Assembly: GCA_027924645.1 (NCBI GenBank)
Contig: BSBN01000252.1
Span: forward strand, 4,588,001 to 4,652,000
Origin: Cunninghamia lanceolata
Taxonomy: Eukaryota > Streptophyta > Pinopsida > Cupressales > Cupressaceae
Reading direction: 5' to 3'
Length of the DNA: 64,000 nucleotides
In this document: positions 33,742-43,384 of the stretch, piece by piece
How positions within the stretch are numbered: position 1 is the first letter of the stretch
How the letters are laid out: each line of letters starts with the position of its first letter
Notes under the pieces: model-generated
Databases searched by the model: none
What the model saw: the letters and a program-made list of their open reading frames with translations, nothing else
What the model was told of the DNA's origin: nothing
Position numbers and translations under genes: made by a program

Positions 33742-35212
33742 GGAGCATTTTGAAGAGCTTGCCCTGAACTCCTTCCCTCTCAAACCACCTTGGTGGAAGC
33801 GTTATGTGGATGACACCAACATCTGTTGGCCACATGGCCAAGAACAACTAGAAATCTTCCACAACCACCTCAACAACATTTCCCCCTGCATCAAGTTCAC
33901 CAAAGAACTGGAAACCAATAATCAACTCCCTTTCTTGGACATACTTCTCATCAGAAATGACGATGGCACTATTGGTCATATGGTCTTCAAGAAGTCCACA
34001 CGCACTGACCTATACCTTCTCACTTCCTCTCACCACCACCCTGCCCACAAGGTTAGTGTGCTCAAAACTCTAGCTATGTGAGCCTTTTGGGTATGTGATG
34101 AGAAACACCTAAATCAAGAGTTTTCACACCTCACCAAAGTTTTCAAACTCAACAGATACCGCACCAAGCACATCAAGAGAACTTTTAAGCTAGCCCAAGC
34201 CTGCCTAAACTCCAAACCTGATATTAAAGACACCAAGATGACCTATATCACCACCCTACCTTTCATCGAAGGGATCTCCAACAAAATTTCCAAAATCCTT
34301 TGTAAGAAAGGACTCTCCTATGCTTTCAAACCGGTCTCCATGATTAGAAACCTCTTCCCCTCCACTAAAGACTCTAACAACATCCTTTTAAACTCAGGCG
34401 TCTACAAAATAGATTGTTCTTGTTGTACCCCTTACATCAGGGTATGTGATGAGAAACACCTAAATCAAGAATTGTCACACCTCAGGAAGTCCACACACAC
34501 TGACCTATACCTTCTCACTTCCTCTCACCACCACCCTGCCCACAAGGTTAGTGTGCTCAAAACTCTAGCTACGCGAGCCTTTTGGGTATGTGATGAGAAA
34601 CACCTAAATCAAGAGTTGTCACACCTCACCAAAGTTTTCAAACTCAACAGATACTGCACCAAGCACATCAAGAGAACTTTTAAGCTAGCCCAAGCCCGCC
34701 TAAACTCCAAACCTGATATTAAAGACACCAAGATGACCTATATCACCACCCTACCTTTCATCGAAGGGATCTCCAACAAAATTGCCAAAATCCTTCATAA
34801 GAAAGGACTCTCCTATTCTTTCAAACCAGTCTCCACAATTATAAACCTCATCCCCTCCACTAAAGACTCTAACAACATCCTTTTAAACTTAGGCATCTAC
34901 AAAATAGATTGTTCTTGTTGTACCCCTTACATTGAGGAGACAGGCAGATTGATCTGCATGAGAATTAAAGAACACAATACAGATATCAAACATGAAAGGG
35001 TCACTAAGTCCACCCTCGCAGATCACTACTCCCACAACAAGCACCACATTTGCCTTGAGGATACCCAAGTCTTGTCCAAGGAAGATAACTTCTTCAAAAG
35101 GAAACTTAAAGAAGCTATCTTCATTAGAAATAACCCTATCAACTTAAATAGAGATGATGGTTGGAACATGAACCCTACTTGGAACCCCCTTCTAAATTCC
35201 CTTAAAAACTAA
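33742..35212 (+). pseudogene. PLE ORF: RT tail plus duplicated, in-frame GIY-YIG region (right arm)
   Basis: The frame reads MEHFEELALNSFPLKPPWWK, RYVDDTN (RT catalytic Y-V-D-D), ELETNNQLPFLDILLIRND, then a TGA at about 34079. A 324-residue open frame runs from 34238 to 35212. It holds two copies of the TLPFIEGISNK...STKDSNNILLN region because of the 495-bp (165-codon) in-frame duplication. The first GIY-YIG copy stops at CCTPYIR, where the duplication joins. The second has GIYKIDCSCCTPYIEE, in which YIG has become YIE, so the endonuclease motif is damaged. The C-terminus (NRDDGWNMNPTWNPLLN) matches the left arm. Confidence 0.85.
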
Positions 35213-36148
35213 TCCTATTTTTTCTTCTTCCTCTTCCGACCTCCTTGGTTTGATCTCTTCCGATCACCTTATCCCCTCTTCTCCTCTTTCCCTATCCTTG
35301 TTACAATATTGCCTCTTCCTTTCTCTTTTTATACTACCCTACACATCCCCTCAGTTTCCCTCAAACCACCCCTTTGTCTCTTGGTCTCATCCCCTCCCCC
35401 TCCCTCCTGACTCTCCACCCTCTTTTCCCATACCATGTTTGTCCTCCTTACCCCTCGTCATGTCCTTGCCTTTTCTTTCTTCTTTATCAACTTGTCTCTT
35501 CCTTTTCGCACTCCTCCTCTCTTTAACCTTTGAACTATTTCCCCTGTTTCTTTTATCTCTTTACCTTGTTTTCCTCTCGGTTATATTTTATTTTTTTGCT
35601 TTTGTTTTTTCTTCCCTTAGTCTTAATTTTTAAATGCTCCCCTCTTTGTTTAATTTCGAAATACTAATCTTTATTTTAGGTTTTTTCTTTCTTTCCTTCT
35701 TTCTTTGTTCTTTGAGTTACTTGCAAGTTTGTGTTTATTAATATTTTAGCCTTTGTCTCTTTTCCTTATCCTTTATATATTTATATATTCTTACTATTTG
35801 CCCCCTTTATTATTAATTTATTTATATCTTCCTATTTTTGCCATCCTCTTCATTTATCTCTATCCTCTCCTTTTATCTTCTTTATATTTTTTTCAATTTC
35901 TAACCTTGTCCATTCTTTATCCATTCTTTGATCTTTGAGAGTTTAATTTTACTTTTTCTCCTTTTTTCTTTCATCTTTTTTTTCTTTTTAGTTTATAGGT
36001 TTGTGTCTTCCTTTTTTATCTTCTTCTATGGTTTTCATTATTTTTATTAAAATTGTCTCTTTCTTGATGATTACCATGCCCACAGTCCTCTCTTTTTTTT
36101 TTAAGAAGCCATTTCTGCAAACACTTCTCACAATGCTCTCTTTTCATC

Positions 36149-36179
36149 CTGATGATGGATCACGGAGTGTGATCTGAAA
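36149..36179 (+). ncRNA. Hammerhead-ribozyme-like core, right arm
   Basis: CTGATGA (36149-36155), an extra T, GGATCAC (36157-36163), loop GGAGT, GTGATCT (36169-36175), GAAA (36176-36179). Stem II is 7 bp with one G-U; the left-arm copy has G-C at that pair. Stems I and III and the cleavage triplet are not obvious, as in the left arm. Confidence 0.4.
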
Positions 36180-36232
36180 TGTCAAGTCAAAAAAGCAACA
36201 CACAGTGAAGCCAGAAGCTCACAGAATAAAAA

Positions 36233-36244
36233 ATTCTCAAGCTT
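36233..36244 (+). repeat. Right copy of the PLE target-site duplication
   Basis: ATTCTCAAGCTT, directly after the right arm's AATAAAAA end. See 31741-31752. Confidence 0.85.
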
Positions 36245-39238
36245 GTCAATGTCCAACATAACACTAAGTTGATGAAGGAGTCTACTATTGAATAGATATG
36301 AGCTATAGTCTTTGCCTTGTCAAGTGATAAAGCACCTGACTAGATGGATGGTTTGGTAGTTTCTTCTAGCATGCATGGGACATTGTGGGAAAGGATATCT
36401 TACTAGCAGCCGAAGAATCAAGGAAATTTCATAATGTCCTCAAGGTATGGAAAAAGACCAATATCATGCTTATTCCTAAGAATAAATCTCCTTCCTCTTT
36501 TGATGAGTTCAGACCTATATCTATATGCAACTTTGTGTACAAAATTATTTCTAAAGCTCTCGCCACTCGACTTGCTTCTCTACTTCTAGAGATCATCTTA
36601 GATGAGCAAGGGGGCTTTGTCCCTGGTAAAGAGATGGCTAAAAATGTAATCATCACCAATGAGATATTGCATTCAATTAAGATAGGAGCGATTCCAATTA
36701 AGGTGATAAAGTTGGACATGACCAAAGCTTATGATAGAGTGGATTGATCTTTCCTTATGTACACCTTGGAAAAGCTTGGTTTTTGGGCTCCTTGGTGAAA
36801 GTGGATTTCCTCGTGTCTATCCAAAGTAGGTATGGAAGTCCTCTTGAATGGTTGAGAAATCAGCCCTTTTGTTTCAACTAAAGGACTTAGATAAGAGGAT
36901 CCTTTAACTCCCTATTTATTCATTATTATGTTAGAATCCCTTACTTGGGCAATCAAGGAGGTGAATAAAAAGAGGGAATGGTCGAGTTTAAGAATAAAAA
37001 ATGTGAAGGATTCCTTGACCCCTGCTCTTTTTTCTAATGATACAATTCGGTTTGGACAAGCAACAATGTAGGAAGCTCAGGCTATTAGGGATACGTTCAA
37101 TAAATATTGTTTTTTCTCTGGTCAACAAGTTAATCCCAATAAATCCAAAATTTTCCTCTTCAACTCCATTGCAAACCAGCATTTTGATCTAGCTGCTATT
37201 TTCAATTATAAAGTTGAGGAGCTTCCTAACAAGTATCTTGGCATTCCTCTTTTTTAATGGGAGAAATTAAAGGGATCTGTAGCATGAAGTTGTAAACAAG
37301 TTAAAGTGTAGAATTTGGACATGGAAAGGCAAATGGCTTTTATTGGCTGGGAGACTGACGCTTCTTAAAGAAGTCTTATCTTCTATACCAATATATATTT
37401 TATCCACATTACAGCCTCCCAAATCCATCCTTTTGGATGTAGAGAAGATCGATCAACAATTTTTATGGCAAGGGGCTTTGGAGAAGAGAAAGGTTCATTT
37501 GATCTCATGGGATATGGTCTATAAGACAAAATGTCTTGGACGGGCAGGCATTATTAACTTAGAGATACATAATCAACCTCTAGGAGTGAAGTTGGCCAAG
37601 AAAATGTATAAGAAACTAGACTCTTTATGGGCAAGGTTAATGCAAGGCAAGTACTTGGATAGTGAGGACAAAAAGAGAATTTTCACAATACAGAATCCTC
37701 ATAATGGATCTTCAGTCTGGAAATTTATTTCTAGAAGTAGAGAGGCCATCCTGCCTCTTCTTTCTTGGCAAATCAATAATGGAGAGAAATCAAATTCTAG
37801 ACAGACTCATGGAACAGCTCGCCTAAATTAGCTGATAGAGATGACTTGAAAGAGGCTAGAGCTTATTTGGAACTACATTGGAGACACAAGGTGAGAAATT
37901 ACTACCTTGGTCTTTCAGCTTCCCCCCCTTCAAAGCGATTTGGAAGAATATGGAGAACTGCAACTTTCCTTGTTATTAAAAATGACTTCTTATGAAGCTT
38001 GTAAAGAAGAGGGTAGTTTTTTTTCTTTTCTCAGGAGGATGAGTTGATTCAGACAGTACACAACTCTAGTCAATATTATGTTAAACAGGGTTATAGAAGC
38101 TTCATGGTTGGTCCTAAGTCTGATTGGCCCTCGCATCTATGCTAGAATGATGCAGTTATTCCTAAGGCGAGCACTTTCACTTGGCTGGCCATGCATGGGC
38201 GTATTCTAATAGGTGAGCGATTGTATAAATTCTCACTCGGTTCAAATTTCAAATGTGTATTGTGTGGTGATGAGGAGGAAAGCATCGATCATCTTCTACT
38301 CAATTTCTCTTTTGCAAGGGATTTCTGGTTAGGTGTAATGAGAAAACTAAACTAGATGTCTCCTCTCCCACAGACTTTAATTTCACTTCTCAAAAGTTGG
38401 CCTAAGCTCAATGGGGATTCTAATTTCGCTTGTCTATGGGATATTAGCCCGACTATGATCCAATGGAATGTATGGAGAGAAAGAAACTTTAGAATCTTTC
38501 GATAAATAGACTCCTCATTGGTCAAGGTATGTGAGACCATTGATAAATCTGTTTCAGAGGTAGCTATGGCTAAAGTCAAAACGTCAATTAATCACAATTC
38601 TATTTGGACTTCTTGGGATAATGATATGGTTAATGCATGGGCTTTTTTAGAACTAGTCTCCTATGGGGGTTTCAGTCTCCAGCTACTTGTAAAGTGGATA
38701 GATCAAGGGTGAGATGGAATCTTCCTTCAGAAGGAATGGTTCAAGTTAATTTTGATGGGGCAAGCAGAGATAATCCCAGGCCTTCGAGCACAGGTTGTGT
38801 CATTAGATCTTTTGAAGGAAAGCTCTTGCAAAAGCTACTAAAATCCCTCATGATACAAATAATATGGTTGAGGTTTGGGCGCTCGTCCATGGTCTCCAAC
38901 TAGTGTTGATGGAATGTTTCAAAAAATTTTGGGTCAAAGGAGATTCACTCAATATCATCAATTGTGTCATAAATGGATGGTCAGTTTCATGTAGGGTAGA
39001 TTACCTATTACGCCAAGCCAAACATCTGATGCATCATTTTGATAGTTTTCTTGTTTCACATTGCTACAAAGAGGCAAATGAAGTTGTTGATTGGCTATCA
39101 AATAAAGCCATTGACCAATCAAATGAGGAATGGTTAATTAGGGCATCAAAGGATGATGTCCCGACACCTCTAGCAAAACTTTTAGATAAAGAGGCAATCT
39201 ATCCTAATTCTGTGGGGGTTATTTTCCATCGTGGATGA
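36233..39238 (+). pseudogene. LINE ORF2, 3' part: RT, zf-RVT and RNase H
   Basis: The frame resumes with ILKLVNVQHNTK (36233), then SSDKAP (K-A-P-G-P-D-G motif, damaged), FRPISICNFVYKIISKALA, LDEQGGFVPGKEMAKNV and VIKLDMTKAYDRVD (to 36747). The RT catalytic F-A-D-D is FSND (about 37035), so the site is lost. Downstream are NPNKSKIFLF, NKYLGIPLF, TLLKEVLSSIPIYILSTLQP, a zf-RVT-like TWLAMHGRILIGERLY...CVLCGDEEESIDHLLLNF (about 38175-38320), and an RNase H with VNFDGASRDNPRPSSTGCVI (38745), EVWALVHGLQ, VKGDSLNIINCVI and SHCYKEANEVVDWLSNKA (39055-39110). Several frameshifts and stops are present. Confidence 0.85.
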
Positions 39239-40836
39239 TGGGTGGGTTGTATGCTCAAAATCTTCTAATTTTTATACTGATTCATGTGTTAATTGGAGGA
39301 TGGGGAGTTGTTATCCAAGATTTCCTCACAAGATGTGTCACGCTTTCTCTGAACATGCTCTAATGGAAAGGGGAGCCCCTGGGCTCTGTGGTACTCAACA
39401 TTTATGTTTTCTCTAGCTGGTAGTTAGATGATGTGCTTTCATTCGATTGTGATCTAGCTTGCCTGTACCACCTCATTTATGACTCTTCATTCTGGGGCTT
39501 TGTTTGGAGGCCTTGGCATCAAGAGACCATCTTTCATTCATTTCAGATGTGACTCACCTTATTTCCTTAAGCTTTCATGAGGTTACGTCTGTTATGGACA
39601 TTCTTTTTTCTATCTTGGCATTGATAGGAAATATATGAATTGATAGGAATTTACACCATTGAGTTGGTGGATGTCTTTTCCTTGTGCGAATATCTGATAT
39701 GAGTTTAATTCAATTGCCTGATCATTTATTTGGAGTTACGCCCCAACTTGCCTATTAATAGTGGCATGCAGTTTGGTGTTATTTGTTGTGATTGATACTG
39801 CTTCCTGTTTCTTCCTATCATGTCAGTGCTATTATTTCTATTAGGGCATCTACTTCCCTCGGGGCCTTGTTTTCCTTATCTAGTCTAGTCTAAGAGTTTT
39901 TATGGAGGGTGAGTTTACCAACTAGTGAATCCTTTTTCAACCCTTTCCATGGGAACTCATAATTAGGGGAAGGGTCAGTATTGCAAATTTATCCCAATTT
40001 TTTGAGACTGATTGTATTCTATCCCAATTCATAGTTAGAAACATCTGCAACCAGAAGTGGCTCGATGGCTCAATAGAGTGAGAGTTAAGGTGGTTAGATG
40101 TTTGGCTGTATTCTTCTCTAACCTAATGGATATCACTCTGGATTCTAACTACATTCTTCCAATTTCTATGGGAATGATCAATAAGCATCTCTTCAGTTGG
40201 AGCGATGGAATGTTGCAGTGCCAAATTATCATATCATGACAAGAGATGCATTGATCAGAGGCCTCTTTCCATTGCACCACCTTCGCACAATTAAGGCTTT
40301 CAAGTGCATTTATAAGATGATGTAGAGGAGACTAATTTGTGGTTGTATCAATGAGCTAAAAAGAGCTTTAAGAGGCACAGTTTCACAGTGTCAAAGGCTA
40401 TGAGATCCTACTACAGAGATGTATCTATTACCATAAGACTTCTTTGCATGCATGCTCCTGACCATGCACCTAATCTCTTGAGGAACCCAAATGTTGTATA
40501 TGATGAATCAGACATGGAAGAGGACTCGAAGCATCATGAGTCTAATGAAATAGTGGTGGAGGCGATTGCAGAGGCTAGTTCAGTGGCTTAGGGTGGTGGT
40601 CTGGGTGGTGCTAGATGCTCTGATATCTGTCTTTTCCATGTTTTGGTTTCCCTATGTTAAATTTTTTGATGTTTTCCTCATGTTGCTAGCGATTCCATGT
40701 ATAGCCAGCTTTTGTATCTACTATTTTTGGCTTCACTCTCTAGTTTTAGCCTGGATGGCCCTTGTATGTAGTTTTGTTTTTATTAATATTTTTGTCTGAG
40801 GGCCCTCCCCTCTTTCTCAAAAAAGAAAAAGAAAAC
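39239..40836 (+). other. LINE 3' untranslated region
   Basis: Non-coding sequence after the RNase H stop. Some short frames (for example 40388-40591) have no recognisable content. The end 'ttattaatatttttgtctgagggccctcccctctttctcaaaaaag' followed by A-rich sequence resembles the 3' end of plant L1 elements. Confidence 0.6.
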
Positions 40837-40845
40837 CTAATCCTT

Positions 40846-41262
40846 ATTTTAATCTTTTGTAAGAATTTAGAGGGGAAAATTGTGTGAGAGCGATCTACCA
40901 ACAAAGGATTTGGAGGGTGCAATTTTTTTTGAAGAGTCAAATTTGTAAGGGATCACCGTAGGTCACATACAAATCTACAAAGGAAAAAATTCAGGTATGC
41001 CACTTCATTCTATTGATCATATCAATCTTTTCCCTATTTGATTCAAAAAATTTCATTTTTCAAGATATGTGTTTATAAAAGAAAATGAAAATCTTTATTT
41101 CATTCATTTGCCAAAATTTATAGGGGAGATTTCTTCAAGAGAGATTTACCAGCAAAGAGTTTGGAGTGGCAAGATTTTTTTGAAGAACCAAATTTGTAAG
41201 GCATCATCATAGGTCACATGCAAATCTAGAGAAGAAACATTTCAGGTATGTGACTTCCTTTT
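40846..41262 (+). repeat. Diverged direct repeat of about 165 bp
   Basis: Two units, about 40846-41010 and 41092-41262, share ordered blocks: 'gatctaccaacaaagga/gatttaccagcaaagag', 'tttggag', 'tttttttgaag-gaa/c-aaatttgtaaggga/catca', 'taggtcaca-gcaaatcta', and 'ttcaggtatg'. They lie just beyond the LINE tail and may be part of an LTR or an older duplicated flank. No coding potential. Confidence 0.65.
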
Positions 41263-41848
41263 CTTGGAAGCCCTAGCCTTCTTCTTATTTCTCTTGGTAT
41301 CCCTCTCTATATTACACTAGAACATTTTTTATAAGAAATAAATTTTTATAGGGTTTCTTTACTAGTATATGGGGTGTTTGGATATGTTGCAATGGGAACA
41401 CTCATGCCATTGGATCACAAACCTTGTCGCTATCTATTTTATTTAAAAACCAATTTTGTTTTATTACGCCTAGATTAACAGTAGCGCATTGGTGCATTTT
41501 TGTACTGTTAACAACACCAATAAGTTTAATATGTTTTAATATCGCAAATGCTATGGATTTTCCCTTGAGCTTAGAAATGTTGGAATTGGATACATGATTT
41601 CTTTCACCCTTTCAGACCAAATACCTTCCCTTGGCATATGGTCTTACTTGGTGACTGACCCTATCTCCCTTGCATATATGCTCAAATATTGCATTTTTTT
41701 AGGATGTAAATTCTTTTTATCATTTGGAAAGATAGAATTGTTGTTATTTCAATCATTGTTTTGTTGATAAGCACTTTTTTTATCAGTGTTGATAAGCACT
41801 TTTCATATACACTAAAGATTTCATTTCTCTAATGTTCTAATGTAGATT

Positions 41849-42293
41849 CAGGTGAAAGCTAGCAAAGTTGTTTTTGAAGTCACCCATCTCCAAGAGTTGC
41901 TAGACCACTAGGGCAACTCTCCCTACATTGTTTCCCAAGTCCCATATGATTCTTCATCCTCTTGGGGGGCATTGGCATGGCAACAGTTAGACTTCTCGTC
42001 ATGACTAGCGGGACCATCAACCCTGTAGGGATTCTACAGTCTATGGAGGCTATTCCTTTCTTTCTAGACCGCCATCACCTTGGTAGGATGCTGGTTGGTT
42101 AGACTCTAACAAGTTTCCTTGTTTGTAGCTTGTCATTTCCCTAGTTCACACTCAGCCTCTAGAGCAAAATAAATACGCCATTGTTGCTCTTGATGGTTGG
42201 GACCCTATTGGAGATGCCACCCTTAGGGACTTTTGGGGGAAACTTGATGATAAGGATCATCCTCCATCTACTGGTGCTGCTCTTGTAGCTTAA
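41849..42293 (+). pseudogene. Unrecognised coding-like block
   Basis: One frame from 41849 gives VKASKVVFEVTHLQELLDH, a TAG, then NSPYIVSQVPYDSSSSWGAL before further stops. Another from about 42126 gives LVISLVHTQPLEQNKYAIVA, DGWDPIGDATLRDFWGKLDD and ends AALVA with a stop at 42293. The residue composition looks protein-like, but I recognise no family. It could be a decayed host exon or gag-like sequence upstream of the Gypsy pol at 43385. Confidence is low. Confidence 0.3.
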
Positions 42294-42969
42294 TATTTTT
42301 TTATGTTTTTTCTTGTTAGACAATATGTTTTTCCTTTGAGGTCATGATTGCATGGGTGTGACTTTTGACCACCCTTCTTTTCTTGTGAATATGTACTTGA
42401 AGATTTTAGAAATGGACAAGATGCTAAAATCATAAAGTAAACATAAATAAATGGTTATACCTTCAAAATCTTCTCCATTCTACTCTCCTTGATAAGGTGG
42501 AGGAAATGTATGCACCCAACTACAAATCCTAGCTTTACCAAATGCAAATAAATGTGGATTTCTCAAGCAAAAAAATACCAACATAATGGAGGCAAGGATC
42601 TAGCTATGATTTGGCTACAAATTGGCTATGAAAATGGAGTGATTTTGAGAGCATAAGTGTGATAATTCAAGTGTAATGTAGTGTTGTAAAGAAAATAACT
42701 AGGAGATGCTTTAAATTTCTAGATTTTGGGGGGATTTTGGATAAATGGTGGAGATTCAAAGGTGAGATCCAAGAGTTGAGATTTCATAGTGAAATCAAGG
42801 GCTAGGATTTCATCAACAAAGATGGAGGGCTCATATTATTTTGTAACTTTTAATTTGGTCTTAGGAAGTCTTTGCATTAATCAGGATGGAGACATGTGAA
42901 TGAATTTTTAATTCATTTTATGGGTGAGTGGGATGAGATAAGATACTTGCATGGATTTGAAAATGTGAG
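42294..42969. other. Gene-free stretch
   Basis: AT-rich sequence with no convincing frame, terminus or repeat. 'gagatccaagagttgagatttcatag' is loosely repeated around 42770-42810. Confidence 0.4.
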
Positions 42970-43375
42970 ATGGAGACACATGTGAGCTTAATTAATTAAA
43001 TAATATTAATTATTTAATTAATTATGGGGAGATGAGATAACAAGGAATTAGGTTAAGTAATTAAGGGATTAATTTAATTAATATGGCTATAGGAAATTAG
43101 TGGATGAATTGATTAGTGGCTCAAATTAATTAAATAGAGGTCTACTTAATTAATTTGGTCATAGAGGTATGGTAGGATAGGGTAGCTAATTAAATAAATG
43201 AGATTTATTTAATCAACCAAAGTTTGGCTATAGGATAGGTAAATTAATTGAATAGATTAACTAAATTAGTCTAATGACAATGAGGGATAATTAATTAAAT
43301 TTAATACTTATTTAATTAATTTTGGGCAATGTTAGGTGAGAGTAATTAATTTATTTTATTTAATTAAGTCTTTGA
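42970..43375. repeat. TTAATTAA-rich low-complexity block
   Basis: TTAATTAA, ATTAATTAAAT and related words occur more than fifteen times over 400 bp, interspersed with 'tggctataggaaa' and 'tggtcatagaggta' phrases that recur about every 60-80 bp. It abuts the 5' break of the Gypsy pol at 43385. Confidence 0.6.
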
Positions 43376-43384
43376 GACACCAAA

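Larger units (their letters stand above)
33708..36232 (+). mobile_element. Penelope-like element, right arm of the inverted pair
   Basis: Plus-strand PLE copy facing away from the left arm. It contains a short duplicated start (33708-33741 repeats at 33789-33822), an internal ~495-bp tandem duplication (units starting at 33991 and 34486), a pyrimidine-rich 3' region (35213-36115) and the terminal segment with a hammerhead-like core. Subtracting the two duplications gives about the same length as the left arm (roughly 1.95 kb), so both arms derive from the same 5'-truncated template. Confidence 0.85.
28900..40836 (+). mobile_element. L1-type plant LINE, split by a Penelope pair
   Basis: ORF1 with a DUF4283-like domain, ORF2 with endonuclease, RT, zf-RVT and RNase H, then a 1.6-kb 3' untranslated region ending 'ctctttctcaaaaaag' plus an A-rich tail at about 40818-40838. 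The coding order matches plant L1 elements with an RNase H. It is interrupted at 31753-36232 by the inverted PLE pair. The 5' limit is uncertain, and 28597-28900 may also belong to it. No target duplication for the LINE was identified. Confidence 0.85.

Noticed and set aside
31741..36244. The inverted PLE arms as a single foldback or Helitron-type DNA transposon
   Set aside because: Each arm carries RT and GIY-YIG coding sequence with outward 3' ends; the structure fits a reverse-transcribed PLE pair, and no transposase or Rep is present.
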